From Dasypus novemcinctus (Eukaryota > Chordata > Mammalia > Cingulata > Dasypodidae): DNA of 64,000 nt. Location: positions 15,074,029-15,138,028 of the forward strand of contig NC_080702.1 in NCBI RefSeq assembly GCF_030445035.2, written 5' to 3'. Below, one piece after another: positions 1 through 9,400 of this stretch (within the stretch, counting starts at the first letter, position 1; each line of letters begins with the position of its first letter). Under the pieces are notes generated by a model. The model was given only the letters and a program-made list of their open reading frames with translations. It was not told the DNA's origin and ran no database searches. A program made the translations under genes and the position numbers.

Positions 1-103
1 CTTTTGCCAGAGGCTCAATGTCCAATTAAAGGGTTGGTGTGATGGGTTAGAGAGGACAGGTGCAGGGTTGGATAGGAGCGCGAGCATTAAGAGGAGCAAA
101 GAT

Positions 104-950
104 TTAAGTGGAGGAGTACCCGGTGGGGGGGGGGGTGCGGCCTGAGATGTCACGGGCTCGGTGGTAGAGCCAGATTAGCTGCAAGAGTTGGGGGTCATTG
201 GTTGGGGCGATTGGAGAGGTCTCTTCGCTCAGCGTCATCTTGGACACCCGATGGGCGAGGAACCACAGCTTGCGCTTGTCTCGTCGTGTCATTGTGGGCG
301 GTGGTGGCGGGCGGATGTTGCGTCCAGGGATCCAGATTGGCTGTGAGGCGGTTTCTGGAAAGACACAAGCAAAACCTCTCCCTTGGGTAAGGAGGGGGCA
401 TGGCCCTTCCCATGTGTTCTTCTCTGGGTCTTTCCAATAGACCATGGGCATGGGGGTGGGCAGATAAGATGGCCCCCAGTGCTTATGGGTGGGCAAGAGG
501 CCCTTGCTGTCGAAGGTTAGAAGGTTTAGGTGGATGAGACATGTTGTAATGATTTCATCTGCAGAATTTTGGGGGGCAATTGCCTTCTCTTTCTCTATTT
601 GGGTTTTTAGGCGGCGGTGCTTATTTTCAACGAGCGCTTGCCCCTGTGGGTTGTAAGGAATGCCAAAATGGTGCATGATGTTATAGGCTTGCAGGAATAA
701 TTTAAAGCTGCTGCTGTGGTATGCGGGCCCATTATCGGTTTTTAGATCCCAGGGGACGCCCATGAACAGGATGGCCTGTCGAAGGGCCTTGATGCAGTAT
801 TTGGCTGATTCTCCTGGGAGGGTGGCCGCATAGGTGAGGTGTGAGTAATTGTCAATAGCGACGTGGACATATTTGAGCCTCCCGAATGAGGGGACGTGGG
901 TAACGTCCATTTGCCATGGAGAGTTGGGTTTTAGACCTCGGGGTTTACTC
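104..950 (-). pseudogene. pol (IN): ERV integrase core and C-terminal domain
   Basis: The frame is open from 1021, but integrase homology in it starts near 950, after the frameshift that separates it from the zinc domain. The catalytic core has all three acidic residues: the first Asp in WQMDVTHV, the second in KTDNGPAY and a Glu in QALVENKHR. The second Asp and the Glu are separated by 35 residues, the standard D-D-35-E arrangement. The C-terminal DNA-binding domain is recognisable by VYWKDPEKNTWEGP, then GRGFACVFPE and PIWIPGRNIRP. After a proline run the tail goes on for about 70 codons to a TAG at 104-106. Integrase inserts viral DNA into the host genome. This portion has no internal stop. 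An overlapping short minus-strand frame at 195-437 could be an env leader, but I cannot support that. Confidence 0.9.
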
Positions 951-2604
951 CTTGAGGCTGCAAGGGCCCAAGCGGAAGGAACGGCGCGCAGGTCTGACAT
1001 GAGCGCACGAGGTGCTTGCACGTTTCAATAGGTAAGTCTGGCAGTAGATGCCTCAGCGAGGTGGCCGAGAAATGAAAACGGGCGTGTAGGGACTTACCCT
1101 GGTTAATATGATCCCCAGCGGTGGCGAGGGCAAAGGCAGAGACTGCCCGATCGGCCTCCGCGTTGCCCGCGGCCAAAGGGCCAGGCAGGGCTGTGTGACT
1201 CCAAACGTGAGCAATGTACCAGGGGTGGGACCTCCCTTCAAGAAGGCGCTGGAGCATGGCGAGGGCCGTGTCAATGGGTGTATCTCTCGGGAAGAATACC
1301 GCATAGGCGAGGGACTTGCATACCTGCAGCGTATATAAGCTGTCTGTGAAGATGTTAAGGGGCTGGTCTGCAAAGGCCTGGAGGCAGGCGACAACTGCCG
1401 AGAGTTCACCCGCCTGTACCGAGTGAGGGTTAGTAAAGACTCGCCTAATGGGCTGGTTTTGGTGCTTGACATAGGCAACAAACGCAAACTTAGTTTTAGA
1501 GGTGTCGGTAAAGGCCGTGGTACAGTGAGGCAGCAGTGTAGAGGAAGGGAAAGAGTGCTGCTGGGCTGCCAAGGGCGTACGAGTAAGTCCCTGGAGGAGT
1601 TTGTGGGAGGGGTAGTGGTTATCAAAGGACCCCTGGAAGCGTGACAAGAGGATTTGAGCTGAAGGTTCCTCTTGAAGAAGCAGGCTGAACCCTTGCGATG
1701 TGAGGGGCCAGACTATGGTGGAGGGTGTGGTATTGTAGGTGTGGAGGCTGAGTGTTAGGAGGTCATGTGCCAGGCTGAGCCAGGCGTGGGTGCAGCGGCA
1801 AATTTTGGGAAGTCGGCTCTTGGATAAGTGCACCCATTGGAGTGGACCCTCTTGCCAGAGGACGCTGGTAGGCGTTCCGGGGGTGTGGAGTACAAGGGCC
1901 AAGATGGGCTTACTGGGGTCATGCCTCTGTAGAGACATGCTGGTTAGAGCCTCATTGACTAACTTAATAGCGCCCCTAGCCTCAGGCGAGAGCTTGATGC
2001 TCCGGGCAGCTGCGGATGTCATAGGTCCTGGCTGCCTGAGGAGGGAGAACAGCGGCTCGAGTTGGGCAGTGGTGATTGGGATAGCAGTGTGAACCCAATT
2101 AATATTGCCGCACAGTTGTTGCAGCTCGGCTAGCGACAAGCGATCGGGTAGGCGCAGTTGCGGGGCGGTGGGCTGCACATGAGAGGATATACGGAACCCC
2201 AGAAATGTAAATGGGGGTGCATGTTGGACCTTTTCCCTGCTGACGGTGAGGCCTAGTGCCAACAGGTTATCAATGAGCTTAGTCATAATGGTTTGTAGAT
2301 GTTCTGCGTCCTGATGGGCTAGGAGGACATCGTCCATATAGTGGATGATATATGCCTCTGGCCGAAGCGGGGCGACTGTGTAGTTGACAAAATTCTGACA
2401 GATGGTGGGGCTGTTGCGCATGCCTTGTGGAAGGACGCGCCATTGATAGCGGGGGTTAGCCCCCCTGTGGTTGCCCAGGGGCACCGTGAAGGCGAACTTG
2501 GGCCTGTCCCTAGGGTGTAATGGGATGGAGAAGAAACAATCCTTGATGTCTAGGATGAGTATATGATAGTGTGCAGGGATGGCTGATGGGTGAGGTAAAC
2601 CGGG
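931..2604 (-). pseudogene. pol: ERV reverse transcriptase palm/thumb, RNase H and integrase zinc domain
   Basis: This frame continues that of the protease segment after the TAG at 2605-2607 and stays open to a TAA at 931-933. The catalytic box YMDD lies at 2329-2340, preceded by VLPQGMRNSPTICQ. RNase H keeps four acidic positions in order: FTDTS, AGELSAV, FTDSLY and NAEADRAV. The integrase N-terminal zinc-binding residues are visible as HARFH followed later by CQTC. The enzyme copies retroviral RNA into DNA, removes the RNA strand and begins the integrase. The frame terminates just after the zinc domain because of a frameshift at about 935-950, in a short C/G run (CCCCGAGG on the minus strand), and the integrase core continues in another frame. 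All catalytic residues I can check are present, so inactivation comes from the stop and the frameshift, not from loss of active sites. Confidence 0.92.
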
Positions 2605-3393
2605 CTACGCGGAACCCATGGGAATAATGTGTTTGTTAATCTCCCTGAGGTCATGTAAAAGCTGGTACTTATCTGTGGATTTCTTGTGGATAATGAAGAC
2701 AGGCGAATTGTAGGGGCTGGTGGAAGGCTCTATGTGTCCCTTTTTTAGTTGTTCCTGCACTAGTTGTGCCAGAGCTTCAAGCTTGTGGGGCGGTAAAGGC
2801 CACTTCTCAACCCATATAGGCTCCTCTGTGTCCCACTGCAGAGGGGCGGGTTTTGGCCGAGTGCCGCGAGCAGTGGCCCACTCTATTGGTGGGGGGGCCG
2901 TGGTGATGGATGCTCCAGCCTGTGAGAGGACATCTCTTCCCCAAAGGACAGTGGGGAGCATGGGGAGGAAGAGGGGCCGAAAGGTGCCAGAATGTCCCTC
3001 TTCATCCTCCCAGGTGAGGGTATCGCACGCCTGCTTAGAGGCGGCGGCCCCTGTGGCCCCTTGGATGGGGGCGCCGTCCACTAGGTACCAGTAATTTTCA
3101 TAAAGGGAGGGGAAGCAGGAAACTTCCACTCCCGAGTCCAGGGTACCGTGAAACCATTGCCCATTTACTTTGAGTGCTAGCGTCGGGCGGTCGTTCCCGA
3201 TGGGGAGCGCCCACATCAGGGTTTTGGAGGCCGCACAGTGGTCTCTTGGTGTTGGGGCTAAGACCTGCCCCACTGGGAGTTTAAAGGCGGCGCAGGCTGG
3301 AGGGAGGTTACGTGGCATTCTCAGGCCCAGTGGTAGCCGCGGCCACAGGCACCTGGAAGTTCTGCCATAGGATTCGATAGCCATGATGTCCAT
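2605..3393 (-). pseudogene. pro-pol: ERV protease and N-terminal reverse transcriptase (interrupted)
   Basis: The open segment has 262 codons. The retroviral aspartic protease occupies roughly residues 68-155: the active-site motif reads [10 protein letters not shown], a DSG in place of the more common DTG, and the conserved C-terminal helix reads [10 protein letters not shown]. The reverse transcriptase fingers follow without a break, with [10 protein letters not shown] near residue 195, then [17 protein letters not shown] and [11 protein letters not shown]. Protease and polymerase thus share one frame, whereas betaretroviruses usually place pro and pol in different frames joined by ribosomal frameshifting. 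A TAG at 2605-2607 ends the segment, but the same frame stays open beyond it to 931. The methionine at 3393 is only the first in the open frame; the true upstream boundary is unclear because gag is missing. A complete Pol is not made from this copy. Confidence 0.88.
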
Positions 3394-3399
3394 TTTCCT

Positions 3400-3711
3400 G
3401 TGGAGTCACTACACTGCTTCTTGGCTTTCAATGATATGGCTCTGTATCTTCTGAGGGCATCTACCTCAACAGTCTTGAATGGGATGTTAGAGGAGTGGGC
3501 AGAGACATGGTAGAGAGTTACTTGCTGCTGCTGGTAGGCAATCAAGTCCTTCCACAAATTTCTCCCACACAGAGGGCAGCTCATGACAGTCCATTGTTCC
3601 TGTCTCATTTTTAGTATTTACAGTCCACCTCTTGATAGGGATGGCATGTTCAGAGTGACTGGACACTATTGGGTTAAGCCCTTCACTTGCATCAAATCTT
3701 AGGCTGCACAT
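3400..3711 (-). pseudogene. Degraded retroviral RNase H fragment of an older ERV
   Basis: On the minus strand the words LCGRNLWKDLIAYQQQ, VTLYHVSAHSSN and VEVDALRRYRAI resemble the end of a retroviral RNase H domain, where an HxxAH stretch precedes the last catalytic Asp. The sequence is split over two frames (starts at 3711 and 3608). It differs from the RNase H of the neighbouring class II element, so it is not simply that element's upstream part. Its style suits class I or class III ERVs (inference). It lies 3' of the reverse transcriptase remnant at 4077-4404 in the same orientation, so both probably come from one old provirus. Spacing and frame damage show long decay. Confidence 0.6.
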
Positions 3712-4076
3712 AGTTGCTTTTATAAGGGGCTATATTGTACTTTGGCCCTTTCCACAATTGTGACTAAAATGCAAGGGTTACTTGTTTAGAATGTTGCCTG
3801 TGTCACAAACCCCACCCAAAGCCATTATTCATGCTGGCCACATTCAATTAGCAGGGTAAGTCAAGGTCAGCCCCCATTACTGCTTGAGACTTTGCTATTG
3901 CCCTCTTTAACTTTTTTTAAAAAGCAGCCTGTGGGGTGTTCTCATTTACATGCATAACATTTCCTAATTAACACATACAATGGTTTTAATATCTGAGCTA
4001 AAAGTGTCTTCAATATGCCAACAACCTCAGAAAGACCATGAACTTTTTTAGAGTTTATGGTGTGGGAAAATATACT

Positions 4077-4404
4077 TTAACAACAATGGTTTGACAGAGC
4101 AGCAAGGACCTTGTAGTTTGTCCCAGTTGTTTGCCCATTCCAGGCACTTAAGATACCATTATTTCTGATGCTTCTTTTAATTTTGAAAGAATTAGTGGTT
4201 AATATATCATCAGTATAATGAAATAGGGTTACAACCATAAGTTTTTTTCCATGCAGCGAGATTCTTTGCCACGAGGCCAGGACAAATGGTTGAGCTATGC
4301 ACATTGCCTTGGGGAAGCAGTGCAAAATACACCATTGCCCTTTTCACATGAAGGTGAATGTAGGCTGGCTTCACTTTCCTAAAGAGATAATAAAGCCTTA
4401 GCAT
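4077..4404 (-). pseudogene. Degraded reverse transcriptase fragment of an older ERV
   Basis: Two overlapping minus-strand frames give consecutive parts of a reverse transcriptase palm. The frame starting at 4404 has LLPQGNVHSSTICPGLVAK. The frame starting at 4325 then reads VTLFHYTDDILTTNSF, with YTDD in place of the catalytic YxDD box. The frameshift lies at about 4210-4230. The motif set (LPQG, ICxGLVA, HYxDDIL) matches class I/III endogenous retroviruses, not the YMDD class II element at 1-3395. No long open frame survives. It appears to belong with the RNase H fragment at 3400-3711. Bases 3712-4076 between them hold no readable motif but fit the missing connection segment by position. Confidence 0.7.
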
Positions 4405-4439
4405 GTTCTAAAACAAAGGAGTAATGATATAACTGGATA

Positions 4440-5983
4440 TTAATTTCTTGCAACAGACTAGCAATATTTGGGGCCACTGCATACAGCAGTGTTATTACTT
4501 TAATTCATGATAATCTATTGTTATGCACCACCCCTGACTGTCCCCAATCACCACTCTCTTTCTGTAACCAGAGAACTGCTGCTTAAGTAAGAGGTGGAAT
4601 AAATCAGTTACATACAAGCCAAACCATCTGCTGCTTGATTTTCAGAAAGAGAGGTTGTTTCTGTGACACATAACATTGTAAAAAAAATCATTAAAACCAT
4701 AATTAACAATGTTGTACTTTTATCTGAGATTATGCTGAAACATTGCTAAATTTCCAGGAATTTTATATACTCTTAAGTATTCATGTGAGCATTTTAGTCA
4801 AACAACTTTCATTAACAGAGAGTTAAAGAGTCTCTCTTAAATAAACATTTTTCATTCAACTCAAAACATATCAAATGAACTTAACCATCTCATTAGTTTA
4901 CTTTTGTCTTTTACACCTTTACCATGATTACATTAATTAACAGGTATTTTATTTTAGCAGAACAGGAAAAAATACTTTCTCCTTAATTTTATGAAAACCT
5001 AAGGTTTCTAATGGAATCAAGATGTATCTCTCTACCACCACTTCAATATGCAGATTCAGATAGCCTCTTACAAGTTTTCCTTGTATGAAGCTACCTTTTG
5101 TTATTAGCATCAATTCAGTTCCTGTTTGATAATGACTTCCTGGAATTAGCCATTTAAATATTTCACTTTAAACAATGCTTCTATAAACTCCTTATAACTA
5201 TTCATGACCACATAGGTTATATTACTTCATCTTAAGACAAATTCCACCCTCACAGCACACAGAACACATTCCGTTTCTTGATGGTCCCTCTTACAATACA
5301 TTCTACAAGTTTTGTTCCACATATTTCCATTCTGCTTTTATGAAAACCAGCCATTTTTTTTTTCCTTGTCTGCACCTGTTCTCATGCTAATTTTGGTTTC
5401 TTAGTTAAATTCTCCCTCTGATCCACGTACATCAGTCAGAGATCCTGCTCCAACTATTAACTCTTCCTCCACTCACCTTGCCTTTGCTTTGGCTGCTAAT
5501 GGATTGTTAGTACTATCGTGCAAGGCAAAGAGGAAGGACCAGGCAATGTCTACAACCACTATACATTGCTCTTTCTTAATAAAAGTTCCCTTTACTCTTT
5601 GCTCTAACTGCACTAATCCAGCAGGAGTGTATGGGGCATCCCCCAACTCCCTCATGGTCCTCAATCATCTCTCAGCTGGTCAAGCTCATATTACATGGAA
5701 GTGCCTGATTGCCCCAGGATCCTACCCACAGCAGACACCCGATGTAAAGTAGGGTCTCCCTAACACTATCTGGAATGGCTAGCATGCTTTCAACTGCCTT
5801 ATCCTGGTGGGATTCTCTGGAAAATCCTGCAAACTATGCCATTTGTAACACAGGAGGATCAAGCCTGGTAAAGCCAACAAAATATTTTTGATATTCCGAA
5901 GAATCCACATAGAAGTTATAAAGCCAGCAGAAGCCATGCCATTTTATTTACTCACATAACCCAATGATGGCCATCAGGCAGTG
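4440..5983 (-). mobile_element. Older inverted relative of the AT-rich LTR-element interior
   Basis: Reverse-complemented, about 4840-5290 aligns by eye with about 7790-8520 inside the plus-strand LTR element. Shared words include GAATGTGTTCTGTG, AATTTGTCTTAAG, GCATTGTTTAAA, ATGGCTAATT, AAGTCATTAT and TTAAGTTCATTTGATATGTT. Many substitutions and indels separate the two, so this copy is older. Further right (5473-5760) a 63-codon minus-strand frame with GDAPYTPAGLVQLEQRV looks protein-like, but I cannot assign it. The region directly precedes the reverse transcriptase remnant at 4404 on the same strand, so AT-rich leader and pol may have belonged to one element. The plus-strand LTR element inserted at its right end. 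Confidence 0.55.
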
Positions 5984-5987
5984 ACTG

Positions 5988-6463
5988 TGATGTGGGCTAT
6001 GGGTGGAAGGCTCTTTGTCTCTTCAGAGATAACTAAGCTGTTTGACTTGTGAGTGTGGAACGGTAAGAGGCTGCAATCCTGCCCTTACGGAAAATGGCAA
6101 CAGGCTCCAGTCCCAGGAAATGTTTAACAATGCAAAGGCTATAAACTTTAAGTATTTAGGGGAAATGCGAAAAGTAAATATGCTAAAAGCTTATCTAGAA
6201 TATCTGGAGTCCATGCTAAAAGCTTACATAAGATATGGAAGATATATGCTAATTGAAGCCTATTGAGAACTGGAACAAAGGGACCATTTGGCCTTTCCTC
6301 TCTGTATAAAAGACGTTTGAAAATCTTGTTCAGGGCTCAAGATTCAAACAGAAGTTCCCGAGTCCGGCCGGCCGTCAATAAACCATTTTTCCTTCTCAAA
6401 ATCATTCCTGAGTCCTGGCCTCTCTATACTTAAATAATTAAACTTCTCTTAAATTCCACAACA
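5988..6463 (+). repeat. 5' LTR of the 7.3-kb element
   Basis: The LTR starts TGATGTGGGCTATGGG and ends CCACAACA, the usual TG...CA. A TATA box (TATAAAA, 6305-6311) lies about 72 bases before the polyadenylation signal AATAAA (6377-6382), giving a plausible U3-R-U5 layout with transcription starting near 6335. The GGCCGGCCG palindromic stretch (6366-6374) sits just before the polyadenylation signal. Confidence 0.92.
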
Positions 6464-6467
6464 TTTT

Positions 6468-6485
6468 TGGCGACCACGAAGGGAC
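6468..6485 (+). promoter_or_regulatory. Primer-binding site, tRNA-Arg type
   Basis: Four bases after the LTR end lies TGGCGACCACGAAGGGAC, which is complementary to a tRNA 3' end ...CTTCGTGGTCGCCA as in a tRNA-Arg. Reverse transcription would start here. The match to a tRNA-Arg is from memory of tRNA sequences. Confidence 0.8.
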
Positions 6486-9400
6486 AACAAATGAAGGCCA
6501 GAGACGGTAGCATTTTGCTGCCCCTTCCAAATCCCCGAGGAAGCCAGGAGGACTCAGGTGAACCCCAAATCTGGGCGCCCCTGGATTAAATTTAATCCAG
6601 AAAAGATGTGGGCTCCACCAGAATCTTCCCAACAAAAATCGAGGGCAATGAAAGGTCTGAAGAGAAAGATTCTGGGAACGAAAAAGAACTCCGAACTTGG
6701 AAGAAAGTAAGACTCCCCGGGTGAGCACAGTCTGGAAGGCCCTAGCTTTAATTGCTAGGAAGGGGAAGCTGATCACCTCCCGAGAGAACCCTAGTAGCCC
6801 CAGAAGGCTGGGAAGAAGCCGTTCTCTCTAGGCTTGGGAAAAGGAGAAAAACCGGGGAAAAGCCCTGGTGTTTTGGGTTTGTCTAACTGCATGTTAGAAT
6901 CTGGTACTTGTCTTATATCCACTAAAGGAGTGGAGTCTCGATTTTAATAGGAAGGGCTATTTATAGGTTCAAGTCCTAATGTCCTGAAAATTGGTCTAGA
7001 TTAAGGAAAACAAAACTTGGTTACAGGAAAATGGATCGGCTTTTCTAGTGGAGCTTGGTCTGGGTGTAAAGTTTAAACAGAAGAAAAGTCTAGCTGAAAT
7101 ATTTTGTTATGGTGCTAATTTGTGAATGAATTCGCTTTATACCAAATGTTAAGTGTTCTGAGGTTTGTGATGGCTGTGGGGGCAGCCATGGTGAAAATAA
7201 ATATATAAACTTGTGGGTCAGATTAGTAACCTTTGTGCTTCTGTCTGTGTCAGCTCAAAGCTAATGTTGGAGTTGTGTCCTTATGTAAAGTGAAATTACA
7301 GCTGAGCTGGAGCCCTCCCTTGCCATTGGCAAGGGGGTGAAATGATTCTGGGGCAAAAGCTGAGGAGTCTGGATGTTTGCAGAGTCTAGATGTTTGTGCA
7401 TGCTCTGCTGTCTTGTCTCTGGTCTGGCCCTTTGCCGGGGCTTGGAGGCCATCTGTGTCCGCGCCAAGCACCCAAGTTTGTTGGGAATGTCCCAGTCAGG
7501 GCGGCTGGGTTCCTGGGAGAGTTGCCAAATTTGAGTAGGTTTTGTCTGCCCATTTTGGCTGAAAGCTGGAAAGGGGGGAGTGGCTTGCCCCTTTCCAGTG
7601 AGTCCACCCTTCTATTCATAAGCTGCATTCCTGTTTGTTGTGCACCCGACTGCCTGGAAGGGGGGGAAGTGAAGGGGGTAGAAAGCAGAATCAGAATAAA
7701 TGCAGTAAAGTTTCCTCCTTAGGGTGTCAAAGCCAAAATACGTTTGCATTCTGCTCAGGTTCTTAGAAGGTATTGTAGTAACTTTAAGTAAGAGAATGTG
7801 TTCTGTGAAAGTAAAATTTGTCTTAAGGGTATAAATAATTATAAAAGTTTTACAAAGCATTGTTTAAATTAAGGTATTTAGATGGCTAATTGCAGAAAGT
7901 CATTATTTAACAAAACTGAATTGATAATAATCATAATAAAAGGCAATTTTATAACAAACTTATTCGGCAGCCAATCTCCCCTGCCAACTTGCTTCCAAAA
8001 AAAACTGTTTCTAGTATTACATGCTACTAAGTATTTAAAGTGAAAAAAAGTTCATTATTTTAACAAGCTTGTTTAGTATTAATGGCAATTATATGTTGTA
8101 AGAAGTTTGCCTGGTAACTTAGTATGTGGGATATATGGAGTGTGTTTTTATTGTTAAGGAAACAGAAGATGATTTTGTCCTAAGATAAAATGATTGATTA
8201 TTGGAAATAGTAGAGTGTGAGACAGAACCTGAATGAATACTGAAAGTGTAGAAGGTTTGTGGAAGAAAAATTTTTATGATTAAAATTGAGTAAGGTCAAT
8301 ATACAAAGAATCTTTTATCAATAGCTTCTTGTGCTTTAACCTCATCATTTCCTCAGTGTTTAAAGAAGAGTCTTACCTCTTTTAAAAGAACATTTATGTT
8401 CTAGAAATCAAATCCTGAAAAGTAGCTTTTTATTTCAAACTAACTGCAAGAGATTTATTCTTTTACTTTAAAGAAAAAATTAAAGTAATAGTTAAGTTCA
8501 TTTAATATGTTATAAGTCAAATGAAAGGTATTATAAAATTAATAAGTTTTTTAAAAAAATTAATAAAAACTGTAGCTAAGAGTTAAAATCATTTATAAAT
8601 GCATTTATATTATAAAACAGTGGAAAGACAATAACTAAAATTATACCTGAGTGAATTTAGCCTGAAACTATTATTTAAGTGTAAATTCTAAACTAACCTT
8701 TCCTTTGTTTATGGTTACTTCAAGCCTAACCTCACCCTTTCCCTTTGCCTATGGTTATTTCATAATTAAGAAGAGCTGGGACATCACTGTCTCCTCTCCT
8801 GGTATTAGTAACCCTTTCTCTCATGAATTCAAGTGTAAACTAAATAAATTGCTGCCTGATAGAATAAGGTTAAATGACCACTAAAGTTTTATTATCTCCA
8901 AAACCAAAAAGGGGGGTAGAGGGGAAGAAGTCTCCTGCCTTGACGGTCAGTGTTCCTAAGAGTGGCAATTCATGAGAGAAAGCAGTCTGTCTCCCTGAGG
9001 CTTCAAATAGCCTCAGTAAATATATATAAAATTAATCTTGTTGCTTATCCAAAATTCTTCTAATTTCAAAGTAAAATATAAAGTTCTAAAACAAAATAGT
9101 GCTAAGGCATTGAGAACATTTTAGTTATTACAGTCCATTAAGTAAGAAGGAAAATTCTTGTAGTAAACTGCATAGTCATAATGCAAATTAAAAAGTTTCA
9201 AGAGTCCTTGAAATGTTTGCAGTCACACTTGTTTGTAAAGATTAGAAGTTTAAAGTAATTAAAGTTATGTTTTTGTCTCAAACTATATCTGCCTATTTGC
9301 TCAAATTGTTGAAGTTAAATATGCAGTTATATAAGTAATATGTATTTCTGGACCCCTAATTAAGCTAAACAATATATAAAATAATGCAAACTATAAGTAA

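Larger units (their letters stand above)
1..3395 (-). mobile_element. Class II (betaretrovirus-like) endogenous retrovirus, pro-pol part
   Basis: Reading the minus strand from 3393 to 104, protease, reverse transcriptase, RNase H, integrase zinc domain, integrase core and integrase C-terminal domain follow in the usual retroviral order. The protease ending [10 protein letters not shown], the YMDD box and the integrase IPYNPQGQ motif point to class II (beta-like) ERVs by family knowledge. The block is GC- and CpG-rich, unlike its AT-rich right neighbour, and carries only one stop and one frameshift over about 3.3 kb, so it looks fairly recent (inference). I see no gag, 5' LTR or primer site on its right side: the frame begins at the protease leader, and at about 3395 it meets a far older ERV remnant. 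Env and the 3' LTR, if present, lie beyond the left edge. Bases 1-103 lie downstream of the integrase stop and hold nothing I can name. Confidence 0.9.

Noticed and set aside
195..437. 80-codon minus frame overlapping integrase as a possible env leader
   Set aside because: No hydrophobic signal or recognisable motif; it may simply be the alternate frame of the integrase tail.
7390..7722. 110-codon plus frame inside the LTR element as a possible gag remnant
   Set aside because: No zinc knuckle, capsid motif or continuation; composition explains the open frame.
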